Below, in pieces: positions 1 to 9,800 of a stretch of 64,000 nt of DNA (within the stretch, counting starts at the first letter, position 1; every line of letters begins with the position of its first letter). The DNA comes from Neisseria perflava. GTDB taxonomy: Bacteria; Pseudomonadota; Gammaproteobacteria; Burkholderiales; Neisseriaceae. A program made the translations under genes and the position numbers. The stretch is from NCBI RefSeq assembly GCF_024170405.1, contig NZ_JALJYC010000008.1, forward strand, positions 1 through 64,000, given 5' to 3'. Below the pieces are notes generated by a model, which made no database searches, was not told the origin of the DNA, and worked only from the letters and a program-made list of their open reading frames with translations.

Positions 1-89
1 TAGAGTGTGTGCAGTAGGAAGGGGTGTTGCGGATAGGATACGGTTAGTGATGGTAAATAAGGAAACTGTCAGGATTATGATGAAAACCG

Positions 90-119
90 TTGTGCCTCTC
101 CAATACGCTGCGGTATGAT
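90..119 (+). promoter_or_regulatory. Candidate promoter of comE
   Basis: A TTGTGC hexamer at 90-95 and TATGAT at 114-119 are separated by 18 bases, about 30 bases upstream of the comE start. The match is seen by eye only. The remaining sequence from 1 to 89 shows no gene that I can support. Confidence 0.35.
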
Positions 120-151
120 GATAGCTGGGTCAAACACATTACGGAGACAAT

Positions 152-442
152 ATGAAAAAAATCCTGTTAGGCGCATTAGCGGTGCTGTGCTCGGCGTTCA
201 GTTTGGCGGCGGTGAACATCAATACCGCCAGTCAGAGCGAATTGGAAGCGCTGCCGGGCATCGGCCCGGCCAAAGCGAAGGCGATTGTGGCATACCGTCA
301 GCAGCACGGTCAGTTCAAGAGTGTGGACGAGCTGAAAAACGTGAAGGGAATTGGCGAGGGTATTTACGGCAAGCTCAAAGGTGAGGCGACCGTATCGGGT
401 CAGCCGGTGAAGAAGGCGGCCGTTCCTGCCGTGAAAAAATAG
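152..442 (+). CDS. comE: ComE/ComEA-type helix-hairpin-helix DNA-binding protein
   Basis: Small secreted DNA-binding protein of the natural-transformation machinery; family members bind incoming double-stranded DNA in the periplasm. The 96-residue product has an N-terminal signal peptide (about residues 1-20, ending SLAA) followed by a helix-hairpin-helix pair: NINTAS, then LPGIGPAKAKAIVAYR and the second hairpin VKGIGEGIYGKL. The C-terminus is a short Lys/Ala/Pro tail. Length matches neisserial ComE, which lacks the N-terminal membrane domain of Bacillus ComEA. The ATG at 152 is preceded by a GGAGA ribosome binding site. A DUS-containing terminator follows the stop. Neisseria often carry several comE copies; whether this is the only one here cannot be seen. 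Confidence 0.9.
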   Translation: MKKILLGALAVLCSAFSLAAVNINTASQSELEALPGIGPAKAKAIVAYRQQHGQFKSVDELKNVKGIGEGIYGKLKGEATVSGQPVKKAAVPAVKK

Positions 443-467
443 GGGGCGAATCCTGCCGAATGCTAAA

Positions 468-510
468 CCCGAAGGCCGTCTGAAACTCAGACGGCCTTCG
501 GGTTTTTATT
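468..510 (+). terminator. Terminator after comE built from paired DUS
   Basis: A 16-bp inverted repeat (arms 468-483 and 487-502) containing a DUS and its complement is followed by a T-rich tract. It lies between convergent comE and the RnfB-like gene and could serve both. Confidence 0.8.
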
Positions 511-549
511 TTGCATTAATTTATCGCACTTTAGAACTTACTGTTCGTT

Positions 550-1425
550 TTAAGTATGCTTACGTTTGATTTTTATTGCTTCCTGTTCAGCTTTGTATTG
601 GCGAAGATAGACTAGTGCAGCTTCTTTTTCTTCTTCGTTTCCATATTTTGCATCTCGCTGTGCTCGGCGGTGAATGGCTCGTTGCTTAGCTTCTTCTATT
701 TGTTTATTACGGAAGTTCTCCCGATTAGCTGCTGTTACAAGGTTAGTCTGTTGAGATTGTGCTTTAGCCATGGCTTTGGAAATCAAATCCATTGGGTTAA
801 AGGGTGTACTGCTTTCTGTTGGTTGTGACGAGATGGCTTTTTGCGTGGCTGATAGTTTATTCTTAGTGGCGTTTTCCCGTTTGGCTAATTCCTCTTTTTT
901 TTCTTTTACATCTCGAATATTGCGATAATTATGCCACTCGTAACGTTGCTTTGCGTGTGTTGCGGCAGCGAAGCGCGGATGATTTTTTTTGTTTTCATCA
1001 GAAATAGAATAGGTTAGGGGTAAAAATTCTGCCTGAATTGGTTGCATATGGATGCAGTCTATTGGACAAGGGGCTACGCATAAACCGCAGCCAGTACATT
1101 CAGAGCGAATGACTGTGTGCATGAGTTTATGGGCACCAAAAATGGCATCGACTGGGCAGGCACGTATGCAAGCTGTACAGCCGATACAAACGCTTTCATC
1201 TATCCATGCCAACGCTTTTTCTATTATTTTTGCGGGAGGAACGGGCACTTTGCCTAGTATGCTTGCGATGTCCTTAATGACTGTTTCTCCTCCCGGTGCG
1301 CAGAGATTGATATCCGCTTCGCCCCCAGACAAAGCTTCAGCATATGGGAGACAGCCTTCATATCCGCACTCACGGCATTGTGTTTGCGGCAGTAAATCAT
1401 TCAGGCATTCGGCGGTAATCGGCAT
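550..1425 (-). CDS. rnfB: RnfB/RsxB-like iron-sulfur electron-transport protein
   Basis: Iron-sulfur protein related to the RnfB/RsxB subunit of the ion-translocating electron transport complex. The 291-residue product starts with a four-cysteine Fe-S domain (C17, C20, C25, C42, with the CGYEGC and CAPGG context). Two bacterial ferredoxin 4Fe-4S motifs follow: C80-C83-C86-C90 and C110-C113-C116-C120. The remaining 170 residues are a charged Lys/Glu/Gln-rich tail. The usual N-terminal membrane anchor of RnfB is absent and no rnfA, C, D, G or E genes are adjacent, so it is probably a soluble orphan that hands electrons to an unknown partner. The ATG at 1425 opens directly onto the conserved region. 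Confident of the family, not of the physiological role. Confidence 0.8.
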   Translation of the reverse strand: MPITAECLNDLLPQTQCRECGYEGCLPYAEALSGGEADINLCAPGGETVIKDIASILGKVPVPPAKIIEKALAWIDESVCIGCTACIRACPVDAIFGAHKLMHTVIRSECTGCGLCVAPCPIDCIHMQPIQAEFLPLTYSISDENKKNHPRFAAATHAKQRYEWHNYRNIRDVKEKKEELAKRENATKNKLSATQKAISSQPTESSTPFNPMDLISKAMAKAQSQQTNLVTAANRENFRNKQIEEAKQRAIHRRAQRDAKYGNEEEKEAALVYLRQYKAEQEAIKIKRKHT

Positions 1426-1533
1426 GATAAAAACTCAGAGTCAGCAAAATCGAAAGCCGCTATTTTAACAGATTTTCTCTACCTATTGATTTGGTTATAT
1501 AATCTGCCATAAATCATGATTTTCGAGAATATG

Positions 1534-2007
1534 ATGTCTGATACTGTGCTTTGTCCTTGTGGCTCTACAAAATTGTATGCTGAATGTTGCGAATTATTTC
1601 ACCTTAGCCGGAGAAAGCCTCAAACCGCAGAAGAGTTGATGAGGTCGCGTTATTCGGCGTATGCCTTGCAACGAATTCATTATATTGTTTCGACTACGGT
1701 ACCGGCTCAACAAGGGCTATTAAATGTCGAAGACATAGCTGCATGGAGCCGTGAAACTGAATGGTTGGGATTGGAAATTTTAAAGAATATTCCTAAAATC
1801 GGTCGAAATCACGCACAAGTAGCATTTATTGCGCGTTTTAAAGAAAATGGCTCTGCGCAGGAACATCAGGAATTATCGGCTTTTGTGAAGATTGAGGAAT
1901 GCTGGTATTTCATTGATCCCACAGTACCGTTACCGACCATGAAACAACCGTGTATTTGCGGTTCTGGCAAAAAATTTAAAGCATGCTGCGGACAGTTTTT
2001 CGTCTGA
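1534..2007 (+). CDS. YchJ-like SEC-C motif protein (UPF0225)
   Basis: Conserved protein of unknown function with SEC-C zinc-binding motifs at both ends: CPCGSTKLYAECC near the N-terminus and CICGSGKKFKACC at the C-terminus. The middle carries the family signature PQTAEELMRSRYSAYAL. SEC-C motifs resemble the zinc finger of SecA. The first ATG of the frame is at 1516, but ATG codons at 1531 and 1534 put the start just before the first SEC-C motif, as in homologues; 1534 gives 157 residues. No clear ribosome binding site settles the choice. The gene stands alone, divergent from the RnfB-like gene. Confidence 0.8.
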   Translation: MSDTVLCPCGSTKLYAECCELFHLSRRKPQTAEELMRSRYSAYALQRIHYIVSTTVPAQQGLLNVEDIAAWSRETEWLGLEILKNIPKIGRNHAQVAFIARFKENGSAQEHQELSAFVKIEECWYFIDPTVPLPTMKQPCICGSGKKFKACCGQFFV

Positions 2008-2029
2008 CCGGATCGCCTTGTTTGGATGC

Positions 2030-2066
2030 AAAAAAACCATTCATACCAAGGGAGAAGTATGAATGG
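2030..2066 (-). terminator. Intrinsic terminator reading on the minus strand
   Basis: Arms CCATTCATAC (2037-2046) and GTATGAATGG (2057-2066) form a 10-bp hairpin; on the minus strand it is followed by seven T. It lies about 220 bases past the stop of the inositol monophosphatase gene and directly after the SEC-C gene. The stretch from 2067 to 2284 holds no gene I can support. Confidence 0.6.
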
Positions 2067-2284
2067 CCAATACATTGCGGGAAAACGTCTTACTTGCTGA
2101 ACCGCCCAAAAGGGATAAAAGAGCGGTGTGTTTCAGCACTACATATTCTAATAGCTTTAGTATTAAATGACGTTAAGAAGTGAAATTGTTTGAGTAAATT
2201 GCGCGATAATACGGCTGTATTGCCAGATAAACGGTATTTTTCAACATTATCTGCAAATATTATGTAAGACACTTTCGCGGGGAA

Positions 2285-3073
2285 CTACTGATTTTCCCGT
2301 ATCCAAGCTACCCATCGTTCAAATAAAGCAGGCTCCAGAGCCGCGATAACCGAGCGCTTGAAGACGTGTTCTCCGCTCCAAAAATCATCTCCTTCTAATG
2401 TTGTTAGGCAACCGCCAGCTTCCTCAAAAATCAAAGCACCTGCTGCGTAATCCCATAATTTCTGACCGCCGTGAACATAAACATCATAGCGACCGCTGGC
2501 CAGATAGCACCAGTCTAATGTGCTGCACCCCATGCTGCGTATAGTGCCAAACGGCGCTAGCGTATTCAGACGGCTGGAGAGCTTGCCGGATCGGAGGTAT
2601 TTGATTTCCACACCGGCGATGGCTTCTTTAAGTTTTTTACTGACTAAGCGTAAAGGTAATTTTGTCCCATTGAGAAACGCGCCTTTGCCGCGCTCCGCGT
2701 AAAAACATTCGCCGCTGACAGGATTGTAAATCACGCCGAATTGCGAGCGGCCGTTTTGAACATAAGCCACGGAAATAGCAAAATGTGGCAAGCCGTTGAC
2801 AAAATTATTGGTGCCGTCAATCGGATCGACGACCCACAGGCCGTCTGAATGTTGCAGCCATAAAGCCTGTTGCTCTTGGGCTGTCATCTCTTCGCCGAGC
2901 ATGGGGCTGTCGGCCAGTAGCGGCAGTGCGGCGGCAAATGCAGTTTGCGCGGCCAAATCCGCATCGCTGAGCATGCTGCCATCGTCTTTGCGGTAAGAGG
3001 GCGTATTTAAAAAGCGCGGCATCACTTCGGTTTGTGCGATATGGCGCACGACGTTTTGCAGTTGGTGTAACAC
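2285..3073 (-). CDS. Inositol monophosphatase family protein (SuhB-like)
   Basis: Magnesium-dependent phosphatase of the inositol monophosphatase family, hydrolysing inositol phosphates or related sugar phosphates; E. coli SuhB also has a role in rRNA transcription. The 262-residue product carries the metal-binding motifs in order: GEE at residues 60-62, DPIDGT at 83-88 (metal ligands D83 and D86), and WDYAAG near 207-212. Length is normal for the family. It is divergent from rsmE with about 75 bases between the starts. Substrate cannot be read from sequence, so the suhB symbol is not assigned. Confidence 0.87.
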   Translation of the reverse strand: MLHQLQNVVRHIAQTEVMPRFLNTPSYRKDDGSMLSDADLAAQTAFAAALPLLADSPMLGEEMTAQEQQALWLQHSDGLWVVDPIDGTNNFVNGLPHFAISVAYVQNGRSQFGVIYNPVSGECFYAERGKGAFLNGTKLPLRLVSKKLKEAIAGVEIKYLRSGKLSSRLNTLAPFGTIRSMGCSTLDWCYLASGRYDVYVHGGQKLWDYAAGALIFEEAGGCLTTLEGDDFWSGEHVFKRSVIAALEPALFERWVAWIRENQ

Positions 3074-3149
3074 TTTTATCCTTAAAGCTTGCTATTTCGG
3101 CGTAAATATACTGATAATGTGCGCATTATACGCTAATCAACCTGTTTTT

Positions 3150-3875
3150 ATGCCCCGTTTTTATCTGAATACTCCCCTGAATGCCGGACAGCGGATTGAG
3201 TTGCCCGATAATGTCGTCCGCCATTTGAATGTACTGCGTGTCAGAGCGGAGAAAGAAATCGTTTTGTTTAATGGTGACGGTAAGGCTTATCCGGCTCGTC
3301 TGACTACCTTGGAAAAGCGCCGTGCCGAGGCTGAAATTTTGCGGGCAGACATTGCCAATAACGAATCGCCGTTAAACATTACCCTGATACAATCCGTTTC
3401 CAGCGGCGAGCGCATGGATTTTACGTTACAAAAGAGCGTAGAACTGGGTGTGACCGCGATTCAGCCGGTGATCAGTGAACGCTGCGTGGTGCGCTTAAAC
3501 GGAGAGCGCGCGGATAAGCGGGTGGTACGCTGGCAGGAAATTGTGATTGCTGCCTGCGAGCAGAGCGGGCGCAATATTGTGCCGCAGGTGTTGCCGTTGA
3601 TTTCGTATCAGCAGGCTTTGCAGCAAATGCCGTCTGAAAAAACAAAATTACTGATGAACCTGAATCGGGCGCAGAAGCTGAATCAAATTACCCCCTCTTC
3701 AGACGGCCTGATTTTTATGGTCGGGCCGGAAGGCGGTTGGACGGCTCAGGAAGAGCAGCAGGCTTTCGCTGCCGGATTCCAAGCGGTAACGCTGGGTAAA
3801 CGGGTTTTACGCACGGAAACAGCCGCTTTAGCAGCAATCGCCGCCATGCAGACTTTATGGGGTGATTTTGTCTGA
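3150..3875 (+). CDS. rsmE: 16S rRNA (uracil1498-N3)-methyltransferase RsmE
   Basis: Methylates N3 of U1498 in 16S rRNA, using S-adenosylmethionine. It has the RsmE-type SPOUT fold: an N-terminal PUA-like part (about residues 1-70) and a C-terminal knotted methyltransferase domain, with GPEGGWTAQEEQ and LGKRVLRTETA forming the cofactor-binding knot. The frame is open from 3117, but the ATG at 3150 (MPRFYLNTPLN) matches the conserved start and gives 241 residues. A DUS lies inside the gene near 3635. A strong paired-DUS terminator follows. Confidence 0.92.
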   Translation: MPRFYLNTPLNAGQRIELPDNVVRHLNVLRVRAEKEIVLFNGDGKAYPARLTTLEKRRAEAEILRADIANNESPLNITLIQSVSSGERMDFTLQKSVELGVTAIQPVISERCVVRLNGERADKRVVRWQEIVIAACEQSGRNIVPQVLPLISYQQALQQMPSEKTKLLMNLNRAQKLNQITPSSDGLIFMVGPEGGWTAQEEQQAFAAGFQAVTLGKRVLRTETAALAAIAAMQTLWGDFV

Positions 3876-3902
3876 CGGGATTCTTGCAAGTATCTTGAAA
3901 CC

Positions 3903-3956
3903 AAAGGCCGTCTGAAACATCAGCAATCATTCAAGCTGATGTTTCAGACGGCCTTT
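3903..3956 (+). terminator. Bidirectional DUS-pair terminator between rsmE and glyS
   Basis: A 22-bp perfect inverted repeat (3903-3924 and 3935-3956) with AG-type DUS in each arm and a 10-base loop sits between the convergent genes rsmE and glyS. Confidence 0.8.
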
Positions 3957-3982
3957 CATGTTTAGCGATTCAAATATAAAGT

Positions 3983-6043
3983 TTATTCACTTAACAAGGA
4001 AATATCCGCCACCGCATTCATCTGTTGCGCCAGTTGGTTCAGCAGATTCAGGCGGTTTTGTTTTACCGCCGGATCTTCTGCCATCACCATCACGCCGTCG
4101 AAGAAAGCGTCTACCTGCGGTTTGATGGCTGCCAGCTCGGTCAAGGCCGTCTGAAAATCGTTGTTTGCCACGGCTGCGGCGATTTTCGGTTGCAGCGCTT
4201 GCGCAGCGGCATAGAGGGCTTTTTCTTCATCTTGTTGCAACAGGCTTTCGTCAACCTTGCCCAAATCCGCGTCGGCTTTTTTCAGCAGGTTTTGCACGCG
4301 TTTGTTGGCGGCGGCAAGGGCGGCGGCTTCGGGCAGCTGTTTGAACGCGGCCACGGCATCGAGCTTGGCGGTCAGGTCGTTCAAACGGTCGGGGCGTTGC
4401 GCCAATACCGCTGCAACGATGTCGTGCGGATAATCATTTTGCAGCAACACAGCCAAACGTGCCTGCATAAAGTCGGCGACTTCGGCGACGGTATTGTCCG
4501 CCAATTTACTGGCAGGGAAAGTCGCATAAGCGGTTTGCAACACATCGCTGATACTCAAATCGCTATTCATCAGCATACGCAGAATGCCCAAAGCCGAGCG
4601 GCGCAGCGCGTAAGGGTCTTTGTCGCCGGTCGGAATCAGGCCTATGCCCCAAATGCCGACCAGCGTTTCCAATTTATCGGCCAGCGCCGCAGCGGTAGCG
4701 ATTTTGCCTTCGGGCAAATCATCACCGGCAAAGCGCGGGCGGTAATGCTGCTCGATGGCGTTGGCGACTTCTTCGCTTTCGCCGTCCAGACGCGCATAAT
4801 ATTTGCCCATCGTGCCTTGCAGCTCGGGGAACTCGCCCACCATTTCGGTCACTAAGTCGGCCTTAGAGAGGCGGGTAGCACGTTCGGCAACGGCAGCGTC
4901 TGCACCTAATGCGCGGGCAATGTGGCCGCTAATGCTCATCAGGCGGTCGAGACGTTCGGCCTGACTGCCCAGTTTGTTGTGGTACACCACCTGCGCCAAT
5001 TTCGGTAAACGGCTCTCCAATGTGGCTTTTTGGTCTTGCTTGTAGAAAAACTCCGCGTCAGACAGGCGCGCGCGCAACACGCGCTCGTTGCCGCGAATGA
5101 TATGCGACGGGTCGTCCGCTTCCAAGTTGGAAACCAGCAAAAAACGGTTCATCAGCTTGCCGGTGCCATCGAGCAGCGGGAAATATTTTTGGTTTTGCTG
5201 CATGGTCAGAATCAGACACTCCTGCGGCACCGCCAAGAAATGCGCTTCAAAGCCGCCTTCCAATACCACCGGCCATTCCACCAGCGCGGTCACTTCGTCC
5301 AGCAGCGCTTCGTCGGCGGCAACGGTCGCATTCAGACGGCCTGCCTGCGCGTTTAAGGCCGTCTGAATCGCAATTTTGCGCTCGGCAAACGAAGCAATGA
5401 CTTTGCCTTCGTTTTTCAGTTGTTCGGCATAGCTGTCGGCGTTGCGGATGGTAATTTCGCCTTCGGAAAGGAAGCGGTGTCCCAAAGTGGTGTTGCCGCT
5501 TTGCAGACCCAATACGTTGGCATTGACGATTTTATCGCCGTGCAACACGGTCAGCGCGTGCACCGGACGCACAAAGGTAAAACTACTGCTGCCCCAGCGC
5601 ATTACTTTCGGAATCGGCAGTTTTTTCACCGCCTGATTGATGATGTCTTCCAGTAATTCGTCCAGCGGCTTGCCGGTTTGGGTGTATGCGTAGGCATATA
5701 CGTCTTGTTTGCCGTCGTGAATCATGGTCAAATCTTCGATTTTCGCACCCGCGCCACGGGCAAAACCTTCCAAAGCCTTGGTCGGCACGCCATCCTTCAT
5801 GGCATTGGCAACGGCCGGGCCTTTTTTCACAATCTGCTGGTCGGCCTGCACCGCTTTAACATTTTTCACCTGTACGGCCAAACGGCGCGGCGAGGCATAA
5901 GCGGTGTATTCGGCTGCGCCGTCAAGCAGCTGCGCTTTTTCCAAGCCTTCGGCAATGGCGGCGGCAAAGGCATTGCCCAAGTTGTTGAGGGCTTTTGGGG
6001 GTAGTTCTTCGGTTAGGAGTTCGATTAACAGGGTTTGGGTCAT
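3983..6043 (-). CDS. glyS: Glycyl-tRNA synthetase, beta subunit
   Basis: Beta subunit of the tetrameric (alpha2beta2) glycyl-tRNA synthetase, which recognises tRNA-Gly and is needed for charging with the alpha subunit GlyQ. The 686-residue product begins MTQTLLIELLTEELPPKAL, the typical GlyS start, and includes ASPRRLAV and GLIPTGDKDPYALRR; the C-terminal DALR-like anticodon-binding part is present. Length is normal. Unlike the usual adjacent glyQ-glyS order, the alpha gene lies about 6 kb upstream on the same strand, with the toxin-antitoxin, glycosyltransferase and msbA genes between. Several DUS lie within the coding sequence. Confidence 0.96.
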   Translation of the reverse strand: MTQTLLIELLTEELPPKALNNLGNAFAAAIAEGLEKAQLLDGAAEYTAYASPRRLAVQVKNVKAVQADQQIVKKGPAVANAMKDGVPTKALEGFARGAGAKIEDLTMIHDGKQDVYAYAYTQTGKPLDELLEDIINQAVKKLPIPKVMRWGSSSFTFVRPVHALTVLHGDKIVNANVLGLQSGNTTLGHRFLSEGEITIRNADSYAEQLKNEGKVIASFAERKIAIQTALNAQAGRLNATVAADEALLDEVTALVEWPVVLEGGFEAHFLAVPQECLILTMQQNQKYFPLLDGTGKLMNRFLLVSNLEADDPSHIIRGNERVLRARLSDAEFFYKQDQKATLESRLPKLAQVVYHNKLGSQAERLDRLMSISGHIARALGADAAVAERATRLSKADLVTEMVGEFPELQGTMGKYYARLDGESEEVANAIEQHYRPRFAGDDLPEGKIATAAALADKLETLVGIWGIGLIPTGDKDPYALRRSALGILRMLMNSDLSISDVLQTAYATFPASKLADNTVAEVADFMQARLAVLLQNDYPHDIVAAVLAQRPDRLNDLTAKLDAVAAFKQLPEAAALAAANKRVQNLLKKADADLGKVDESLLQQDEEKALYAAAQALQPKIAAAVANNDFQTALTELAAIKPQVDAFFDGVMVMAEDPAVKQNRLNLLNQLAQQMNAVADISLLSE

Positions 6044-6100
6044 GTTTTACTTTCGGTTTTCAAAATGCGGCAAGCCGCTGTTTTCATGTATGTTTTAAAT

Positions 6101-6487
6101 TCAGACGGCCAATACTGTCTGCCCGTAAGCAGCTACTTTGCTGTTAGCGCTGAGTAAGATAATCCCTTCCGTTTGGGATTGCGCAACCAACATGCGGTCA
6201 AAAGGGTCTTTATGGATATCCGGCAGATTGGCGGTTGCTGCTGCGTGTTGGCCTGTAATGGGTAGCTCCAAATAACCGTTATCCGCTAAAGCGCGGCGGA
6301 ATTGTCCGGCATTGACCGAAAAGTCGGCACGCCTCTGCGCTGATTTAATGGAAATTTCCCAAATACTGGCTGCGCTAAACATCAACTCGTTGTCGGGATT
6401 ACTGATGATGTCGCGTGCGGTCCGGCTTAGTTTCGGATGGTCGGCTGCCGCCCACAACAGAATATGCGTATCCAGCAGATATTTCAT
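6101..6487 (-). CDS. PIN-domain toxin of a type II toxin-antitoxin pair
   Basis: Putative ribonuclease toxin of the VapC-like PIN family. The 128-residue product starts MKYLLDTHILLW and keeps the acidic residues expected of a PIN active site: D6, E44, and D94/D97 in HKDPFDRML. Its start overlaps the end of the upstream antitoxin gene by 4 bases, as in most such pairs. PIN toxins of this subtype, next to a Phd-type antitoxin, cleave RNA in characterised relatives; the target here is unknown. It sits just upstream of glyS within the glyQ-glyS interval. Confidence 0.85.
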   Translation of the reverse strand: MKYLLDTHILLWAAADHPKLSRTARDIISNPDNELMFSAASIWEISIKSAQRRADFSVNAGQFRRALADNGYLELPITGQHAAATANLPDIHKDPFDRMLVAQSQTEGIILLSANSKVAAYGQTVLAV

Positions 6488-6726
6488 TCGTCAGCCCCGG
6501 TAAACAGCGCCTCAACGTCGGTAGCGCTCAAATCGTCAAAATCATCGGGAATTTGCAATGCAGGCATAAACCCAATTCGTTTGATTTGCGGCTTTTGCGC
6601 TAGATACGGTACCACACGCACCATCGGCTTACCCGCCTTGGCAATAATAAACGGCTCGCCGTGCACCGCGCCATCCAGCAGGCGGGACAGGTTGGTTTTG
6701 GCTTCATGGATATTGACGGTTTGCAT
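6484..6726 (-). CDS. Phd/YefM-type antitoxin
   Basis: Antitoxin partner of the PIN toxin. The 80-residue product begins MQTVNIHEAKTNLSRLLD, the N-terminal dimerisation and DNA-binding signature of the Phd/YefM family, followed by GEPFIIAKAGKPMVRVV. The C-terminal 30 residues are acidic, as expected of the toxin-wrapping tail. Antitoxins of this kind usually repress their own promoter. The gene overlaps the toxin by 4 bases, and about 110 bases with a DUS pair separate it from the glycosyltransferase upstream. Confidence 0.87.
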   Translation of the reverse strand: MQTVNIHEAKTNLSRLLDGAVHGEPFIIAKAGKPMVRVVPYLAQKPQIKRIGFMPALQIPDDFDDLSATDVEALFTGADE

Positions 6727-6801
6727 AAGAGATATCAGCCTTGTTTTATCGGACTAAGTTTTGTTAGTTTAGTTTTTATTAACGTAGCGTGCAATAGCTG
6801 T

Positions 6802-6838
6802 TTTCAGACGGCCTTGGGCTATCTTAGGCCGTCTGAAA
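6802..6838 (-). terminator. DUS-pair terminator after the three-domain glycosyltransferase
   Basis: Inverted DUS arms at 6802-6814 and 6826-6838 lie immediately past the stop codon of the minus-strand glycosyltransferase gene. Confidence 0.6.
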
Positions 6839-9800
6839 TTAGCGCTTTACCCGTGATATTACTGGAATAGAAAAGTCTTCATGCCTGATGGTTAAGTTTG
6901 GATTGTAATACGGGTCTTGTAAGTTGTCGGTATGCCAAGTACGGATCATGTAGTCAATTTCCCGTTTAAAGCGGGCTTGCTTCTCTGGATTATCTTCATG
7001 GCCGCGACTGATAGATTCGTGGTGGTACAGCTCTGCATATGGTGTCCATAAGTTGCGGTAGCCAGCAGCATGGACTTTCAAGCAGAAATCGACATCATTG
7101 AAAGCAACAGTTAAATCTTGTTCGTTTAAGCCACCGACTTCGTCGAAAACTTCTTTGCGTACCAGCAGGCAAGCAGCGGTTACGGCCAGCAAATCTTGAG
7201 CGACATACAAACGGGAGAAATAACCTGGATGTTTTTTAATATAGTGTTTATGTGAATGAGCTGCAACGCCGTTGATACCGATAAATACACCTGCATGCTG
7301 GATTGTATCGTTTGGATAATACAGCATAGCGCCGACGCAGCCGATAGACGGTCGTTGCACCTGTGATACCATCTCTGTTAGCCATTCAGGATTAATCACT
7401 TCGATGTCATTGTTAATCAAGCCAATAATGCTGCCATTGGCATGTTTAGCGGCAAAATTGTTAATGGCGGAGTAGTTAAACGGTTGCGGATAGCGTAGCA
7501 GCGTTACTTTCGGATGTTTGGCAATTTCATCGAAATAGGCCAGCGTTTGAGGGTCGTCTGAATTATTGTCTACCAGCAGGATTTCGTAATTCTGATATTC
7601 TGTTTTATCCAAAATCGAATCGATGGCTTGCTTGGTAATGGCATAACCGTTGCGGGTCGGGATAATCAGGCTAACCAACGGTTGCTCCGACCAATGCCAT
7701 TGCACGCGGTAGAGGTTGTCAGCCTTGCCGCGTGTAACGGTAACATCTTGCTCAAGTTGAGAAAAATAATGTTGCAGCGCTTTGATACCCGCTTCGGTCG
7801 TATAGGATTTCTCACCTGAGGCTAATGCAGTCGAGCCTTCAATCGCGCGCCAATGGTAAAGGATTTTCGGAATATGTACCACATTGTTGCCACCCATTTC
7901 CAACAGATAGCGCAATAGAAAATCATAGTCTTGGCTGCCTTCCAAGCCTTTGCGGAAACCGCCGATTGCTTTGGCAACATCTGTTTTATACACACCCAAA
8001 TGGGAAATATAGTTTTGCCCATAGAGCAAATCAAGGTTGAAATCGGATTTGAAGTGCGGCATAAAACGCACGCCGTTTTCGTCGATTTTGTCTTCGTCTG
8101 TATAAATCATTGAAGCGTCTGGATGGCTTTGCAGAGCTTTGACGATTTCAAACAAGGCATGTGCGGGCAATACGTCGTCGTGATCCATTAATGCCAGCCA
8201 TTCACCCTCTGCCAGCGCTAGTGCGCTGTTGGAATTTTCTGAGATGTGACCGTTTTTTTCGCGAAAGACGACTTTAATCCGTGCGTCGATTTTCATATAT
8301 TGTTCAAGCAGCGGGCGGATGTCGGCATTAGGAGACGCATCATCGGCAATACATAATTCCCAGTTTTCATAAACTTGTTCGCGTACTGAATCAATGGCTA
8401 ATTTAAGCCATTTAGTGTCAACATTATAGACTGGCATCAGGACGGAAATCTTAGGACGGTAAGCAAAACTGCTGACTTGCTTATCCATCTGAGCCAAATC
8501 ATCTGCGGTATAGACATCATTATGGGCAATCCAAGTTTGATAGGCTGCTTTATTGCCAATGTCAAAGTGGTCGGACGAATGCTGCGGTATGCCAGTTAAA
8601 TGACTGTATGCGTTAGAGCGCAGGAACTGCTTGACGGTGCGCAAGTCGTTATCCAAGTACATATGGCGGATATGCTGGTAGGCCTTGCCGATACTGCCTT
8701 TTTCACGTACCAGCTGGCGGAAACCTTTGCGGCAGCGGTTGGCGGATCTGAGGCCTTGTTCGATTTTAACAAACGGTTTGAAGGTTTTAACAGTCATCAG
8801 GGATTTATAGTCAGTCAGGCGTTGTTGCAACGCATTATGGTTTAGATATAGATTGTGCGCGGTATGCGCATGGTGTTCTTTTTCTTGGGTCAGCACTTGG
8901 ATTTGCGCTTGCAATGCTTGGATGGTTTGCTGCGCTTCGGCAAGCTGGTGTTGGGCATTGTTGTTTTGCGTTATCCGTTGATTAATGGCGTCAATTTGCT
9001 GTTGGAGTGATTCGGTCTGCTTGGCTGAATGTTCCGATTGTTGCAGCAGCTTAGACAATACGTCTTGCAATGCTTGATTCTGTTGTTCAAACGACATGAT
9101 GTTTTCTCGTAGTAAGTGAATTTTAGAAGTTAATTCTTGGTTTTGTTGTTGTAATGAGCTGTTATCTTGCAGGATATTATTGTGGTTTTGGGTCAAATTC
9201 AGGTTGATTTGCTCAAGGTTATTGGCATGTTGTTGTAGTAAATCCATGTGCAGCAGGGCAGTAACGCAATCTAGATACCCCAAGTTGTGTTGCAGGAAAA
9301 TGGTACGATTTTTCTCATAGACACGCTGCCAGTCGCGTTGAGCAATTTGGCGGTTCTGGGTAAATTGGTCGCTCAAGGAGGATTGGTCTTCACGCTTACG
9401 GTAGCGGAACAATACTTCTGGAATCTGGTAGGCTTCACCACCGTTTTGCAGCATCCGAATCCAATAATCCCAATCTTCGTGAGTATTTAGGTTTTCATCA
9501 AATCCACCGATTGCCTGATAAGAAGCAGCACGGTGCATAGAAATAGAGGAAGGAAATTTATTGCCCATTAGCAGGCTTTTAAAGCCTTCATAAGGGGGAA
9601 TTTCCCAAAGGCCGCTTTGTGCGCCGAATAATTCCGCCTGCGGGTAGGTTAATACGTAGTTTGGATTAGCTTCTAAAACGGCCACTCCTTTGGCAACATA
9701 ATCGGGCAGAATAATATCGTCAGCGTCTAAAAACAGAAAATAGCTGCCTTGCGCTAGCCGTGCGGCATGGTTGCGGGCGGCTGATACGCCCTGATTATTT

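Noticed and set aside
2090..2272. 60-codon open frame in the gap before the inositol monophosphatase gene
   Set aside because: No ribosome binding site, no recognisable similarity, atypical composition.
4025..4855. 276-codon open frame antisense to glyS
   Set aside because: Shadow of glyS; composition is biased and no family is recognisable.
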